64,000 nucleotides of DNA from RUG14871 sp045539425 (GTDB lineage: Bacteria > Bacillota_I > Bacilli_A > Erysipelotrichales > Erysipelotrichaceae). This document shows positions 18,117 through 27,366 of the stretch, in pieces; the first letter of the stretch is position 1; each line of letters opens with the position of its first letter. The notes below the pieces were generated by a model that saw only the letters and a list, made by a program, of their open reading frames with translations, ran no database searches and was not told the DNA's origin. The stretch lies in the NCBI GenBank assembly GCA_045539425.1, contig JAZQFH010000011.1, positions 1-64,000 on the forward strand, read 5' to 3'. A program made the translations under genes and the position numbers.

Positions 18117-18837
18117 TTTCTTTACTCCCCATGAATTCTGTCATTGTTGCAGACTCATTACCACTGATACCTTCCCGCTTTAACACTGTTCTTACAGTAT
18201 CCAATATAATCTTCACATCACCTTTAAATGTAATGTGATCTACATATTTGACATCCCAATCAAATTTTTCTTCCCAACTGATTGAGTTTCTTCCATGTAC
18301 CTGTGCAAGCCCAGTAAATCCTGGCCGTACTTCATGCCTTCTTGCCTGATGTTCGTTATATCGTGTTAAATACTGTACAAGAAGAGGTCTTGGACCAACA
18401 ACAGCCATATCACCTTTCACTATATTAATTAGTTCTGGCAGTTCATCAAGACTCGTGCTGCGAAGTATTCTTCCAAATGGTGTCAACCTTGCTGCATCCT
18501 GTGCGGGATCAATCACGCCATCTTTAGGGGGAAGCATTGTCCGAAACTTATACAGTTTGAATATTTTTCCATCTAAACCTGGCCGATTTTGAGTGAATAA
18601 AACAGGACTGCCGAGTTTTACTCTAACCAAAATAGCTACAATCAATAAAATAGGAGAAAAAACTATAATAGCACCTGTAGAAAGAAAAGCATCTAATCCT
18701 CGTTTTATAAACCTTTCATATATACCAAAAGGTTTATGATTATTGTCCTTTTTCTGAGCCAAATCCATTATGGCTGCGATTATACCTACAATTAATGCAG
18801 CTATTACTATCCATTGGATTATTCGTAACACTATCAT
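18109..18837 (-). CDS. Undecaprenyl-phosphate sugar-1-phosphate transferase (PglC-like)
   Basis: A 242-residue monotopic phosphoglycosyl transferase that starts repeat-unit assembly by loading a sugar phosphate on undecaprenyl phosphate. After an extra N-terminal helix (about 4-25) comes the re-entrant segment and catalytic core: LYKFRTM, the Asp-Glu dyad in SLDELPEL and the VGPRPLL motif. It lacks the large N-terminal domain of WcaJ-type enzymes, so it belongs to the small PglC/EpsL class. It overlaps the acetyltransferase gene by eight bases. The likely substrate is the diacetamido sugar made by its neighbours. Confidence 0.87.
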   Translation of the reverse strand: MIVLRIIQWIVIAALIVGIIAAIMDLAQKKDNNHKPFGIYERFIKRGLDAFLSTGAIIVFSPILLIVAILVRVKLGSPVLFTQNRPGLDGKIFKLYKFRTMLPPKDGVIDPAQDAARLTPFGRILRSTSLDELPELINIVKGDMAVVGPRPLLVQYLTRYNEHQARRHEVRPGFTGLAQVHGRNSISWEEKFDWDVKYVDHITFKGDVKIILDTVRTVLKREGISGNESATMTEFMGSKENE

Positions 18838-18871
18838 CTAAGTTTTTAATCTCCAGTTAAATTGCTATATC

Positions 18872-20182
18872 TTATTTAAAACATCTGTGAATAATATCAA
18901 TAATGATATCCTGCTGTTCCGGCTTCATTTTGTTATCACTTGGCAAACATAATCCTCTCTGGAAGATATCTGCACCAATATCAGCACCGCTTCCGGCAAT
19001 ATAGGCATTGGATCTGCCTCTGCCATTACCTTCTACTGTCACAAACGGATGGGTACGGTAGATTGGCTGACAATGCATCGGCTTCCAGATTGGTCTTCCT
19101 TCCGCATTGAATGCAGCTAAAGCATCCAGGATTTCCTGTGGGGAACTCTTCCCGCTGACACTCTGATAGAGGTAATCCTGTTCTCCTCTCACCATGGGTG
19201 CCATGGCATCCTCATCGATGATCATGCAGCTGAGCCAGTAGTTTGGCTGACTGTTTTCTTCATCGAACGGATTCATCTTTACAGGTAAATCTTTTAAACC
19301 TTCTTTATAACGCTCATAGATGGCTTTCTTCTGAGCGATATGTTCATCTAAATATGGAATCTGGCCGCGGATCACTCCCGCAATGATGTTACTCATACGG
19401 TAGTTGTATCCGATTTCTTCATGCTGATACCATGGAGCGGCTTCTCTGGACTGTGTAGACCATTTCCGTACCTTATCCGCATCTTCCTTACTGTTCGTTA
19501 AGAACATGCCTCCGGCAGAACCGGTAATGATCTTATTTCCATTAAAGGAGATGCAGTTATAATCTCCCAGAGCTCCGGTTTCCACCCATTCGCCATTGAG
19601 TTTATATTTCGCGCCTAAACTCTCTGCTGCATCTTCCACAATTAAGGCACCGTGTCTGTCACAGATTTCCTTAATCTTTTGCATCTTACCCGGTGTTCCA
19701 TATAAGTGTGCAACGACAACCAGACGTACATCCGGATACATTTCAAATGCTTTTTCTAAAGCTTCCGGACTCATATTCCAGGTATCATATTCCGTATCGA
19801 TAAATACGGCTTCTCCATCTTCATAAGCGACCGGGTTAATGGACGCATCAAATGTAACATCGGAGCAGAACACCTTATGTCCCTGCAGTGTTCCCGCATT
19901 CGGCTTTGCCTGTCCGTACAGTTTCTCCCCTGCCAGCTTTGTGGCTAAGTGAAGTGCACTGGTACCACATGATAACCCTACCGCATATTTCACACCGACA
20001 TATTCCGCAATCTGCTGTTCTACAACATTAATGTTTTCCCCTACCGTGGAAACCCAGTTCTTCTGGATGGCATCATCCACCCAGTACTGCTCTTTTCCAT
20101 GCATGGTTGGAGAAGAAAGCCATACTTTCTTTTCAAACGGTTTGATTCCATCAAAGCGGGGATCTTCTAAAAACTTGTTCAC
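18872..20182 (-). CDS. DegT/DnrJ/EryC1-family aminotransferase (PglE-like)
   Basis: A 436-residue PLP-dependent sugar aminotransferase. The PLP lysine lies in SFNGNKIITGSAGG, and VGLSCGTSALHLA forms the phosphate cup. It should aminate the 4-keto sugar from the adjacent dehydratase. The start is GTG 20182, with a GAGG site seven bases upstream. Base composition returns to the mid-G+C level of the core here, unlike the A+T-rich genes downstream. The family also includes enzymes for other amino sugars, so exact stereochemistry is open. Confidence 0.87.
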   Translation of the reverse strand: MNKFLEDPRFDGIKPFEKKVWLSSPTMHGKEQYWVDDAIQKNWVSTVGENINVVEQQIAEYVGVKYAVGLSCGTSALHLATKLAGEKLYGQAKPNAGTLQGHKVFCSDVTFDASINPVAYEDGEAVFIDTEYDTWNMSPEALEKAFEMYPDVRLVVVAHLYGTPGKMQKIKEICDRHGALIVEDAAESLGAKYKLNGEWVETGALGDYNCISFNGNKIITGSAGGMFLTNSKEDADKVRKWSTQSREAAPWYQHEEIGYNYRMSNIIAGVIRGQIPYLDEHIAQKKAIYERYKEGLKDLPVKMNPFDEENSQPNYWLSCMIIDEDAMAPMVRGEQDYLYQSVSGKSSPQEILDALAAFNAEGRPIWKPMHCQPIYRTHPFVTVEGNGRGRSNAYIAGSGADIGADIFQRGLCLPSDNKMKPEQQDIIIDIIHRCFK

Positions 20183-20228
20183 TGTTTTTGCCTCTTATTT
20201 CTTTTATAGTTAAACAGAACACTTCTGC

Positions 20229-22256
20229 TTACTGATCATCTTCCTTGAATAATTCCTGATACTTACTGTCGATCTTAACGGACTTTAATTCCGTTGTTTT
20301 TACAGGATGATACGTGGATACAAGGCTCTCCACATAGTCACGGATATGCACGTTATCATTCTCATATGCCATATCCATTAAGCCATCCAGTTTCTTTAAG
20401 AATTCATCCGTATCAAACGCAATTGGTTTGCCGATGAAGATCATCTTGTTTGGTGTTGTGGTTAATCCCTCTTCACTCATCAGTTTCTCTTCATACAGTT
20501 TTTCTCCTGGTCTTAAGCCAGTATATTCAATCTTGATATCAACATCCGGCTTTAATCCGCTTAACTTAATCAGGTTTCGAGCCAAAGTATCAATTTTTAC
20601 CGGGCTGCCCATATCCAGGACAAAGATTTCTCCGCCCTTAGCATAAGTACCCGCTAATAAGACTAAGGATACCGCTTCCGGAATCGTCATGAAGTAACGG
20701 ATGATATCAGGATGCGTTACCGTAACCGGTCCGCCCTTTTCAATCTGTTTCTTAAAGACCGGAATAACGGAACCGTTGGAACCTAGTACGTTACCGAAAC
20801 GTACTGCCACAAATTCCGTCTTAATATTCTCAAACGCTTCTTTTGGAAGTTTCTCTTCTCCGCTGTGGGTAAAGAGTTCCGGAATCTCACAGGCTTTTCC
20901 TTCTTTGATCTTCTGATCAAATGACTGAATGATCATTTCGCATAAGCGCTTGGAGGCACCCATGATATTGGTTGGATTCACGGCTTTGTCCGTAGAAATC
21001 AATACAAATCTCTCACAGCCGTTTACCATAGCCGCATACGCTGTCTTATAGGTACCTAAGGAGTTATTCTTAATCGCTTCACAAGGTGCATCTTCCATCA
21101 ATGGAACATGCTTATGTGCTGCCGCATGATAGACAATCTGCGGATGATATTTTTCAAAAATCTGGAAAATCTTACGGCTGTCTCTGACAGAGCAGATTCT
21201 TACCACTAAATCTAAATCAGGGTGTGTTTCCTTTAACTCCAGCTGAATGTCATAGGCATTATTCTCATATACATCCACAATAATCAGCTGTTTCGGATTA
21301 TGATTGGCAATCTGGCGGCATAATTCCGACCCGATGGATCCTCCGCCACCCGTAACCAATACTACCTTCCCGTTAATAAACTGGAAGACTTCCTTTAAGT
21401 CCGGTGTGATGGGTTCTCTGCCTAATAAGTCTTCTACGGATACTTCTTTTAAAGAATTTACCGTAACATCACCCAAGGCAATCTGGTAGAAACTTGGTAA
21501 GATCTTTAATTCACAGTCTGTTTCCTTACAGATATCCAGAATGTCACGTTTGTCTTCTGCAGATGCACTTGGGATAGCTAAGTAAATCTTATTGATATGA
21601 TATTTCTCTACATTCTCTAAAATATCCTCTCTTCCGCCGACAATCTTTACTCCATCAATATATCTTCCCCATTTATTGGGGTTATCATCAATAATACAAC
21701 TGACAATGTCTTTGACTTCCTGTGCCTTTTCAATATCATGCAGAATGATTTGGCCTGCATTACCCGCCCCAATTAACATGACATGGTTTTTACTGCCCCC
21801 ACCTCTTCCGCTGGCGTTTCTTGCACGTAAGAGTAAGAGGAAGCGGTAACTGAAACGGATGCCTAAAACCAGAATAAACTGGAACACGGCACCGAAGATG
21901 TAATAGGAGATTGGCATTCTGGCTAAGAATAAAAGAGTATAACCAACCTGGAATACCGTAGTAATCACGCTGGATAAAATGACTCTCAATAGTTCAGAGT
22001 AAGACGCGAAGCGCCATAAGCTGTTATACAGTCGTAATCTCCAGAATACCAATAAGGAGAAGATGCTATAAGGAAGCACAACGCTTTTCCAGGTATTCAG
22101 GTAATTCAGCGGAATGGCGGAATAACGCAAATCAAAGCGCAGTAATAGCGCTCCAAAATACGACGCATTGATACAGATCAGATCATAAAAGATCAGTAAC
22201 AATGCTATACTGCGCCAGTGACGCTGGCTTTTTAATTTTTCAAATAATTCTTTCAA
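20229..22256 (-). CDS. Membrane-bound NDP-sugar 4,6-dehydratase (PglF/CapD/EpsC-like)
   Basis: A 675-residue protein. Four N-terminal membrane helices (about 15-135) are followed by a CoA-binding-like Rossmann domain (MLIGAGNAGQ) and a C-terminal SDR domain with GGGGSIGSELCRQ. The catalytic site has MxxxK (NIMGASK) in place of YxxxK, as in the FlaA1/PglF dehydratases. It should convert UDP-GlcNAc to the 4-keto-6-deoxy sugar, first step toward a bacillosamine-type sugar. The start is TTG 22256 with GGGG upstream. It is the first gene of the polysaccharide cluster. Confidence 0.88.
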   Translation of the reverse strand: MKELFEKLKSQRHWRSIALLLIFYDLICINASYFGALLLRFDLRYSAIPLNYLNTWKSVVLPYSIFSLLVFWRLRLYNSLWRFASYSELLRVILSSVITTVFQVGYTLLFLARMPISYYIFGAVFQFILVLGIRFSYRFLLLLRARNASGRGGGSKNHVMLIGAGNAGQIILHDIEKAQEVKDIVSCIIDDNPNKWGRYIDGVKIVGGREDILENVEKYHINKIYLAIPSASAEDKRDILDICKETDCELKILPSFYQIALGDVTVNSLKEVSVEDLLGREPITPDLKEVFQFINGKVVLVTGGGGSIGSELCRQIANHNPKQLIIVDVYENNAYDIQLELKETHPDLDLVVRICSVRDSRKIFQIFEKYHPQIVYHAAAHKHVPLMEDAPCEAIKNNSLGTYKTAYAAMVNGCERFVLISTDKAVNPTNIMGASKRLCEMIIQSFDQKIKEGKACEIPELFTHSGEEKLPKEAFENIKTEFVAVRFGNVLGSNGSVIPVFKKQIEKGGPVTVTHPDIIRYFMTIPEAVSLVLLAGTYAKGGEIFVLDMGSPVKIDTLARNLIKLSGLKPDVDIKIEYTGLRPGEKLYEEKLMSEEGLTTTPNKMIFIGKPIAFDTDEFLKKLDGLMDMAYENDNVHIRDYVESLVSTYHPVKTTELKSVKIDSKYQELFKEDDQ

Positions 22257-22670
22257 AACTGCTAAACCCCTTCAAGAAGTCTGTAAAAGACCCATCCAAA
22301 CCCTGTTGGCTTCTTTTCCTATGACATCCCTACTGATTCAGAAGTGCCCATCGCAACTATCATCTTCACTAAGGAACAATTCCCCTAACAATAAAAACAA
22401 TCATAAGCTTCAGAAGAAACTATCTGTCACATATGATTATCATTTTGCCGGTGATTAAGTACGCCATCAAAGCATCTGCGCTTTGCGGCTACTTTATATT
22501 ATATCGAAAATAGGAGGAAAAAGCGCGGTAAAAGCCATCGTTTCAGCACGAATCCATGCCGTTTCGACAAAACAAGCGCATTTTGCAGACAAAATGCACG
22601 TTTCTTTTGAAGATTCAAGGATTTTATCGCGTTTTGATCTTTTCGAAACACACGGAAGAGAAGAAATAAC
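22257..22670. other. Leader region of the polysaccharide cluster
   Basis: About 410 bases without a convincing gene. On the minus strand a possible weak promoter (GTGACA, 19 bases, TATGAT) lies near 22400-22435. Near 22575-22600 the sequence can fold GCATTTTG-CAGA-CAAAATGC, and more short dyads sit beside it. Short frames on both strands here lack a credible start and Shine-Dalgarno. A long untranslated leader that affects cluster expression is possible. Confidence 0.35.
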
Positions 22671-22703
22671 AATCCCCATTGCATAAAATGTACAATGGGG
22701 ATT
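22671..22703 (-). terminator. Terminator of the adh-EIIBC-antiterminator operon
   Basis: AATCCCCATTG (22671-22681) pairs perfectly with CAATGGGGATT (22693-22703). On the minus strand the stem is followed by GTTATTTCTTCTC. It lies about 50 bases after the stop of the antiterminator gene and separates that operon from the polysaccharide cluster. Confidence 0.75.
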
Positions 22704-22754
22704 CTTGATGTTATTGCTTGGTTTTTGAGAACGGTGGAAATGGAAGTATGTTCC

Positions 22755-23600
22755 TTACCCGTTGGCTGATGAGATCTTGATGATATGCAGAAACAGATAG
22801 AACTTCTCATTGGTCCCAACACTGCATTGATAGACCTCACTTACCTTATGGATGATTTCTTCCACAAGTTCATACTGCTTTGGATACTTCTGCATGAGCG
22901 GCTGGTAAAGATCATCCAGCTGAGTATCTTTTGTGTTGCTGATCTTTCCTGTTACCACCATGTTCGCAAAGCGCTTGGAGTGAATCAGAAAGCGGGAATA
23001 GTCCACGCTCTTAATGTCGATTTTCTCTCCGAATTTGTCCTTTACCATGGATTCGATCATCTCCACGATTTCCTTTACCTTATTGGATACTTCCGAATAA
23101 TTCAGATGCATGACCGATTCCAGTAAATGAACGGAGATGAAATAGATCTCACTGTCATCGAACTGAAGCTGGAAGTGCTCTTCCATCATGGAAACGATAT
23201 GTTTGGCAACCTCATAGATTTCCTCATAATACAGTTCAATTTCCGTTGTGAGGATGCTGGAGAGTTCAATCCCCTTCTGCAGACGTTTGACCGCAATGTA
23301 GATGTGGTCCAGTAAGGAAAGATAGAAAGAGGAATTCAGTTTCACGTTGAGTGCCTTCTCCGTATAGTCTTCAATCTGAATTACTAGGTCCCAGTAGTCT
23401 TCCGGTACTTCATCCAGAATGTCACGGATCATGCGGTAGTGTTTCTTATCTGCCAGCTCAAACACCCTGCTTGCAGAGCGCAATGAAATGAAGTCACCGG
23501 CCTTTTTGGAGAATCCGATGCCTTTACCCTGCAGAATGACGGTTCTGGTCAAGTCTTTCGCCTCGACAACGTTGTTATTATAAACACGCGAGATGATCAT
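22755..23600 (-). CDS. LicT/BglG-family antiterminator (second copy)
   Basis: A 281-residue paralogue of the antiterminator encoded at 305, with an N-terminal CAT domain (ISRVYNNNVV) and two PRDs. All four regulatory histidines are kept (H99, H158, H207, H272). It is the last gene of its operon, after Fe-ADH, the SnoaL-like gene and EIIBC. Its likely target is the RAT/terminator at 27228-27293 before the first gene. That would make a positive loop in which readthrough brings expression of the antiterminator itself. Confidence 0.88.
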   Translation of the reverse strand: MIISRVYNNNVVEAKDLTRTVILQGKGIGFSKKAGDFISLRSASRVFELADKKHYRMIRDILDEVPEDYWDLVIQIEDYTEKALNVKLNSSFYLSLLDHIYIAVKRLQKGIELSSILTTEIELYYEEIYEVAKHIVSMMEEHFQLQFDDSEIYFISVHLLESVMHLNYSEVSNKVKEIVEMIESMVKDKFGEKIDIKSVDYSRFLIHSKRFANMVVTGKISNTKDTQLDDLYQPLMQKYPKQYELVEEIIHKVSEVYQCSVGTNEKFYLFLHIIKISSANG

Positions 23601-23650
23601 GATTTCCTCTTTACTATCTTTTCATAAATAACACTTTCTCTTTTTGAAAC

Positions 23651-25000
23651 CTAAGCCTCTTTCTTAAGCATCTTATGGAATGCAAAGGCAAAACCGAAGG
23701 AAGCAATCGCCGTTACGACAACCGTGATAATCACTGCCGCAATGGAACTCTCCGGTCCGACATATACCGGTAAACCTAAGAGGTATGCCGGGGCAAATGT
23801 ATACTGCTTAACGCCAAGGATTGCGGCCACAAGACCACCCACAAAGCCGGCGCATTCCGTTGCCAGATACATCCGTTTGTCTTTCATTAAGACGCCGAAG
23901 ATAGCCGGTTCACTGACGGCACCGAATAACATGGTGATGGAAGTGGAAATACCTGTTTCTCTGTCGGCCGCATCTTTGGAAAGGAACGCATAAGCCAGAG
24001 CTACAAAACCGATGGCTAATTGAGCACATAAGATACCGACCATGCCGATTGGGTCATAGCCGTATGCCGTAATTGTCGCAATGTATAAGCCAAAGCCTGC
24101 ACCTGCCAAGCCGAAGGTCACTAAGATCGGGTGAATCAAAGCAATGATCGGGACAAAGAGCGTCTTATGGGCAACGATGAAGTTTGTCGGTAAAGCAAGC
24201 AGGTTATTGAATAACTGCATTAACGGACCGACAAGCAGGAATGTCACAGGAATCATGACCAGAATGCTTAATGCCGGACGGACGATTGTCTGCAGAATGC
24301 TCGGTAAGACTTTCTTTAAGAACTTCTCTACCTGGGCATAGAGGTACGTTGTTAACATGGCCGGAATAAACTGTCCGGAATATGTGAACATGGTTACCTT
24401 TGCGCCAAATAAACTCAGCTGTTCTCCGCCGTTTAACGCATTGACGTAGAATGATGCTAAAGGCATTAAGACGATAAAGGCCGCCATGGATTCATTACAG
24501 CCAAGACGCTTCGCTCCGCCGATTGCCAGAAGTACCGGCAAGAAGTACATCATTGCGTCGCAGCAGCCCACTAGGAACGTATAGGTAGCGCCTGTCGCAT
24601 CCAATACACCAAGTGTGCTCAGAATCGTTAAGACCGCTTTGATTAAGCCGGTTCCGATCATCGGCATCAACATGAAGCCGATGCAGCTCTGCATGTAGGT
24701 ACCGATATCCAGCAGAATGTTTCTGCCTTCTTCTTCAACGTTTCCTCCCGCTTCCACGTTGTAGCTCTGAATGAAGTTGCGGTAAAGATCATCCACTTCA
24801 TCGCCGACAATAATCTGATACTGGGAACCGGTGATAATCACGCCCTTCACGCCTTCAATCGCTTCCACCTTGCTTTCGGATGCTTTCTTCTTGTCTTTTA
24901 ACATCAGTCTCAGTCTTGTAGCGCAGTGGGATACATTGGTAATATTGTTGCTTCCGCCAACCGCGTTGGCAATTTCTTCTGTCATCTTTTTGAGATTCAT
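23651..25000 (-). CDS. PTS EIIBC, glucose/beta-glucoside superfamily (second copy)
   Basis: A 449-residue permease: EIIB domain (1-80) with phosphoryl cysteine C26 in SHCATRLRL, then an EIIC domain with about ten helices and GAVSEPAIFG, a variant of the usual GxTEP loop. No EIIA is fused. A GAAGGAG site precedes ATG 25000. The substrate is unknown: unlike the locus at 1-4163 there is no phospho-glucosidase in this operon, but an iron-type dehydrogenase and a SnoaL-like protein are cotranscribed. Confidence 0.87.
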   Translation of the reverse strand: MNLKKMTEEIANAVGGSNNITNVSHCATRLRLMLKDKKKASESKVEAIEGVKGVIITGSQYQIIVGDEVDDLYRNFIQSYNVEAGGNVEEEGRNILLDIGTYMQSCIGFMLMPMIGTGLIKAVLTILSTLGVLDATGATYTFLVGCCDAMMYFLPVLLAIGGAKRLGCNESMAAFIVLMPLASFYVNALNGGEQLSLFGAKVTMFTYSGQFIPAMLTTYLYAQVEKFLKKVLPSILQTIVRPALSILVMIPVTFLLVGPLMQLFNNLLALPTNFIVAHKTLFVPIIALIHPILVTFGLAGAGFGLYIATITAYGYDPIGMVGILCAQLAIGFVALAYAFLSKDAADRETGISTSITMLFGAVSEPAIFGVLMKDKRMYLATECAGFVGGLVAAILGVKQYTFAPAYLLGLPVYVGPESSIAAVIITVVVTAIASFGFAFAFHKMLKKEA

Positions 25001-25060
25001 TTGTTTTCTTCTCCTTCTCTTTTTTATAAACTGAAGAATAACGTTTCTGCTTTTCGTGCA

Positions 25061-26053
25061 CTAAAAGTATCTGCGTCCTTCTTCATTTTTATCTTCCGTA
25101 ATACCGCTATCAAACTGGAATCCTGCAATCTTCCAGACGTTGTTCTCTTTTCTGAATGTAATATTCCACTTACCGGAATAGTAGATGGTTTCATAGTTAT
25201 ACCTATGCAGAAAGCGCGTCCCGATGCGGTTAGGCTCATAGCGGTAAATCACCGCATGCGCCTTATTCCCGTCAATTGTTAATTCTTCAAAGTGGGCAAT
25301 GTGATTCCATACGGCTTCTTTGGGGAACACGTATTCCCCGTGCTGTAACATCTGCTTTCTCTGTGCTTGGAAGATCTGAATGGAATCCTCCACACTCATT
25401 GCTTTCCCGTTCTGATACTCCTTCAGCTTTTCGTTCTTCATTTCAAACGGGTCCGTATAAACATTTCTTAAGCTTTCAAATCTCTGCGTATCGATATCCC
25501 AGCAGTATTCATAGAAACACTCTCTAATCTGCTCTTCTTCGCTTCCTGTATTAGGATAGTCAAACGGAGAAGTCATCTGTCTGTATATCTCTTTCCGATT
25601 GCCGTTCAAAACGGAATAATCGATCAGGACCCACTTGCCTTTAGCCAGTAAGCTGTTTCCGCACTCAAATGTCATATTGTTTAAGAGCGCTGTCATCTTC
25701 CAGTTTCCTTCCTCAAATGAATAATGGATATTATTTAAAAAAGCACACTGAAACAGATGCAGGAAGCCGTCCGTTTCTTTTCCATACAGATGTACCGTAT
25801 AAACGCTCTGTACTGCTTCTGTTTCTGACACCATGCGTATCACGTTATTAAAGACACGGATACGGACAAGATCTGTCTCCAACTGTTTCTCTTTCAATAC
25901 ATTCAGGCATTCTTCTCTTCCTTTTGCCTCGCCGAATGCAGAGGAGTTCAGAGAGATGTTACTTGAGAAACAGGCGGAGAGAGAATTCCAGTCTCCGCTT
26001 TCCCATGCTTTAACAAACTGATCAAATGTATTTGGAATACTTCTTTCCCTCAT
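25061..26053 (-). CDS. Two-domain SnoaL/NTF2-like protein
   Basis: A 330-residue soluble protein made of two NTF2-like halves. The first (about 5-130, starting IPNTFDQFVKAWESGDW) and the second (about 165-325, with EEQIRECFYEYCWDIDTQRFE) both show the helix-plus-curved-sheet pattern of SnoaL domains. ATG 26053 is chosen because GGAGG stands six bases upstream; the frame is open further upstream but overlaps the previous gene. It starts one base after the stop of the Fe-ADH gene. NTF2-like folds serve many roles (isomerases, dehydratases, binding), so no reaction is assigned. Confidence 0.65.
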   Translation of the reverse strand: MRERSIPNTFDQFVKAWESGDWNSLSACFSSNISLNSSAFGEAKGREECLNVLKEKQLETDLVRIRVFNNVIRMVSETEAVQSVYTVHLYGKETDGFLHLFQCAFLNNIHYSFEEGNWKMTALLNNMTFECGNSLLAKGKWVLIDYSVLNGNRKEIYRQMTSPFDYPNTGSEEEQIRECFYEYCWDIDTQRFESLRNVYTDPFEMKNEKLKEYQNGKAMSVEDSIQIFQAQRKQMLQHGEYVFPKEAVWNHIAHFEELTIDGNKAHAVIYRYEPNRIGTRFLHRYNYETIYYSGKWNITFRKENNVWKIAGFQFDSGITEDKNEEGRRYF

Positions 26054-26054
26054 C

Positions 26055-27206
26055 TTATTCCTCCGTAAAGATCTTCTGATATAACCTCTGACATAATGAT
26101 TCATCAAACGGCAGTGTCGGATTCTTTGTTGTGGTCCTGCTTTTTATGGCATAGCGGCACATTGCTTGGATTTCTTCTTCCGTCGGGTCCATGTTTTCCG
26201 TTTTTGTTAAGTGGAGATGCAATATCATCTTCTGAATCTTATCCAAAAGTTTTCTGCCGTCATTCTCTCCAATTACTTTTTCGGCAATCTGATTCAGTAA
26301 TTCCGGCTTTGTTTCATAGATCATTTCACTGATTTCCCCTGCCACAATCGCTAAGGCGTGCCCATGAGTCAAGTGATAGTGCTCGGCAACGGGTAAGGAG
26401 AGTGAATGGATCAGCATTCCTCCCTGCGGAAGATCTGTTCCCAAGAGAAGCCCTGAGAGGAAGGAAGCTTTCAGAAGTGCTTCGCAGTCTTCCCTTTCTC
26501 TATGCTCATATGCCTTTTCTGCGTGTTTTAAAATCAAACGCATCGCTTCCGTAGCGATAAAATCCGTGATGCGCTCCGGGTCATTCAGAAGTGATTCATA
26601 GCTGTGGCAGAAGGCATCAAAGGCACAACCGGCCAGAATATGACTTGGGCAGCTGTAGAGTACTCTTGCGTCTTCATAGACCAAATCATAGGACATAAGC
26701 GGATCTCCGACAGAGACCTTATGTCCTTCCTCGGTGATCACCGTGGCACCGCTGTCCATCTCGCTTCCGCTACCGGCAGTTGTGGGAATGGCAATCATGA
26801 GATGTGTCTTATGATCAAATCTTTTTCTGTCTGGATCATTCATCGTGTATTCCAGAATGTCACCCTCATGCTCCGACATCATAGAAATCATCTTGGCTGC
26901 GTCCAATACGGATCCTCCGCCAAGCGCCACGATTGGAACACCGGAGGATTTCTTCAGTAAGGCTGCCCCTTCTCTGATTTCCTGCACCTTCGGATTCTCA
27001 GTAATATTGGAGAATACGATTACCCGGATGTTCTCTTCTTCCATCCGATGCAGTAAGTCTTTTACCCAGTTGACATTTATCAGATTCTGATCCGTGATCC
27101 AGAAGACTTCACTTCGCTTATCTTCTTTCAGAAAAGCTGGCAGTAAAGCACTGCAGCCTTCCCCGAACCGGATTTGCTTATTTTCAATTTGAATCTTTCG
27201 AATCAT
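26055..27206 (-). CDS. Iron-containing alcohol dehydrogenase family protein
   Basis: A 383-residue group III (Fe-type) dehydrogenase. The NAD-binding GGGSVLDAAK and the PTTAGSGSE motif are present, as are metal ligands in AFDAFCHSYE (Asp, His) and EHYHLTHGHA (His, His). ATG 27206 is chosen for its GGAGG site six bases upstream and the family-like start MIRKIQIENKQIRFG. It is the first gene after the RAT/terminator. By context it may oxidise or reduce a product of the sugar taken up by the EIIBC of this operon; the substrate is not evident. Confidence 0.85.
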   Translation of the reverse strand: MIRKIQIENKQIRFGEGCSALLPAFLKEDKRSEVFWITDQNLINVNWVKDLLHRMEEENIRVIVFSNITENPKVQEIREGAALLKKSSGVPIVALGGGSVLDAAKMISMMSEHEGDILEYTMNDPDRKRFDHKTHLMIAIPTTAGSGSEMDSGATVITEEGHKVSVGDPLMSYDLVYEDARVLYSCPSHILAGCAFDAFCHSYESLLNDPERITDFIATEAMRLILKHAEKAYEHREREDCEALLKASFLSGLLLGTDLPQGGMLIHSLSLPVAEHYHLTHGHALAIVAGEISEMIYETKPELLNQIAEKVIGENDGRKLLDKIQKMILHLHLTKTENMDPTEEEIQAMCRYAIKSRTTTKNPTLPFDESLCQRLYQKIFTEE

Positions 27207-27227
27207 GTATTGCCTCCAGGAATGCAC

Positions 27228-27293
27228 AAAAAAGCGAGACCAAAACTTGCTGTAAGTTTCAGGTCTCGCCAATTACTTGAACTGTTACGATCC
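27228..27293 (-). promoter_or_regulatory. RAT site and overlapping terminator before Fe-ADH
   Basis: On the minus strand GGATCGTAACAG (27293-27282) and GGCGAGACCT (27270-27261) make a RAT-like element. Its 3' part overlaps an intrinsic terminator: stem 27234-27241 with 27262-27269 (8 perfect pairs), followed by six T. Binding of the cognate antiterminator (gene at 22755) should allow transcription into Fe-ADH, SnoaL-like and EIIBC genes. Confidence 0.8.
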
Positions 27294-27316
27294 TAAAGAT
27301 GTATCTCTGTAACTGC

Positions 27317-27346
27317 ATTATCACACAGCAGTATTACTTCTGTCAA
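27317..27346 (-). promoter_or_regulatory. Promoter of the Fe-ADH/EIIBC operon
   Basis: TTGACA (27346-27341) and GATAAT (27322-27317) on the minus strand, 18 bases apart. Transcription from here passes directly into the RAT/terminator element, matching the antitermination layout at 178-276. Confidence 0.7.
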
Positions 27347-27366
27347 CAGTAGCAATGTGAAAAGAT

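Noticed and set aside
22483..22686. Short open frames on both strands in the gap before the polysaccharide cluster
   Set aside because: They start with TTG or lack a ribosome site, overlap one another and the terminator at 22671, and show no protein-like pattern.
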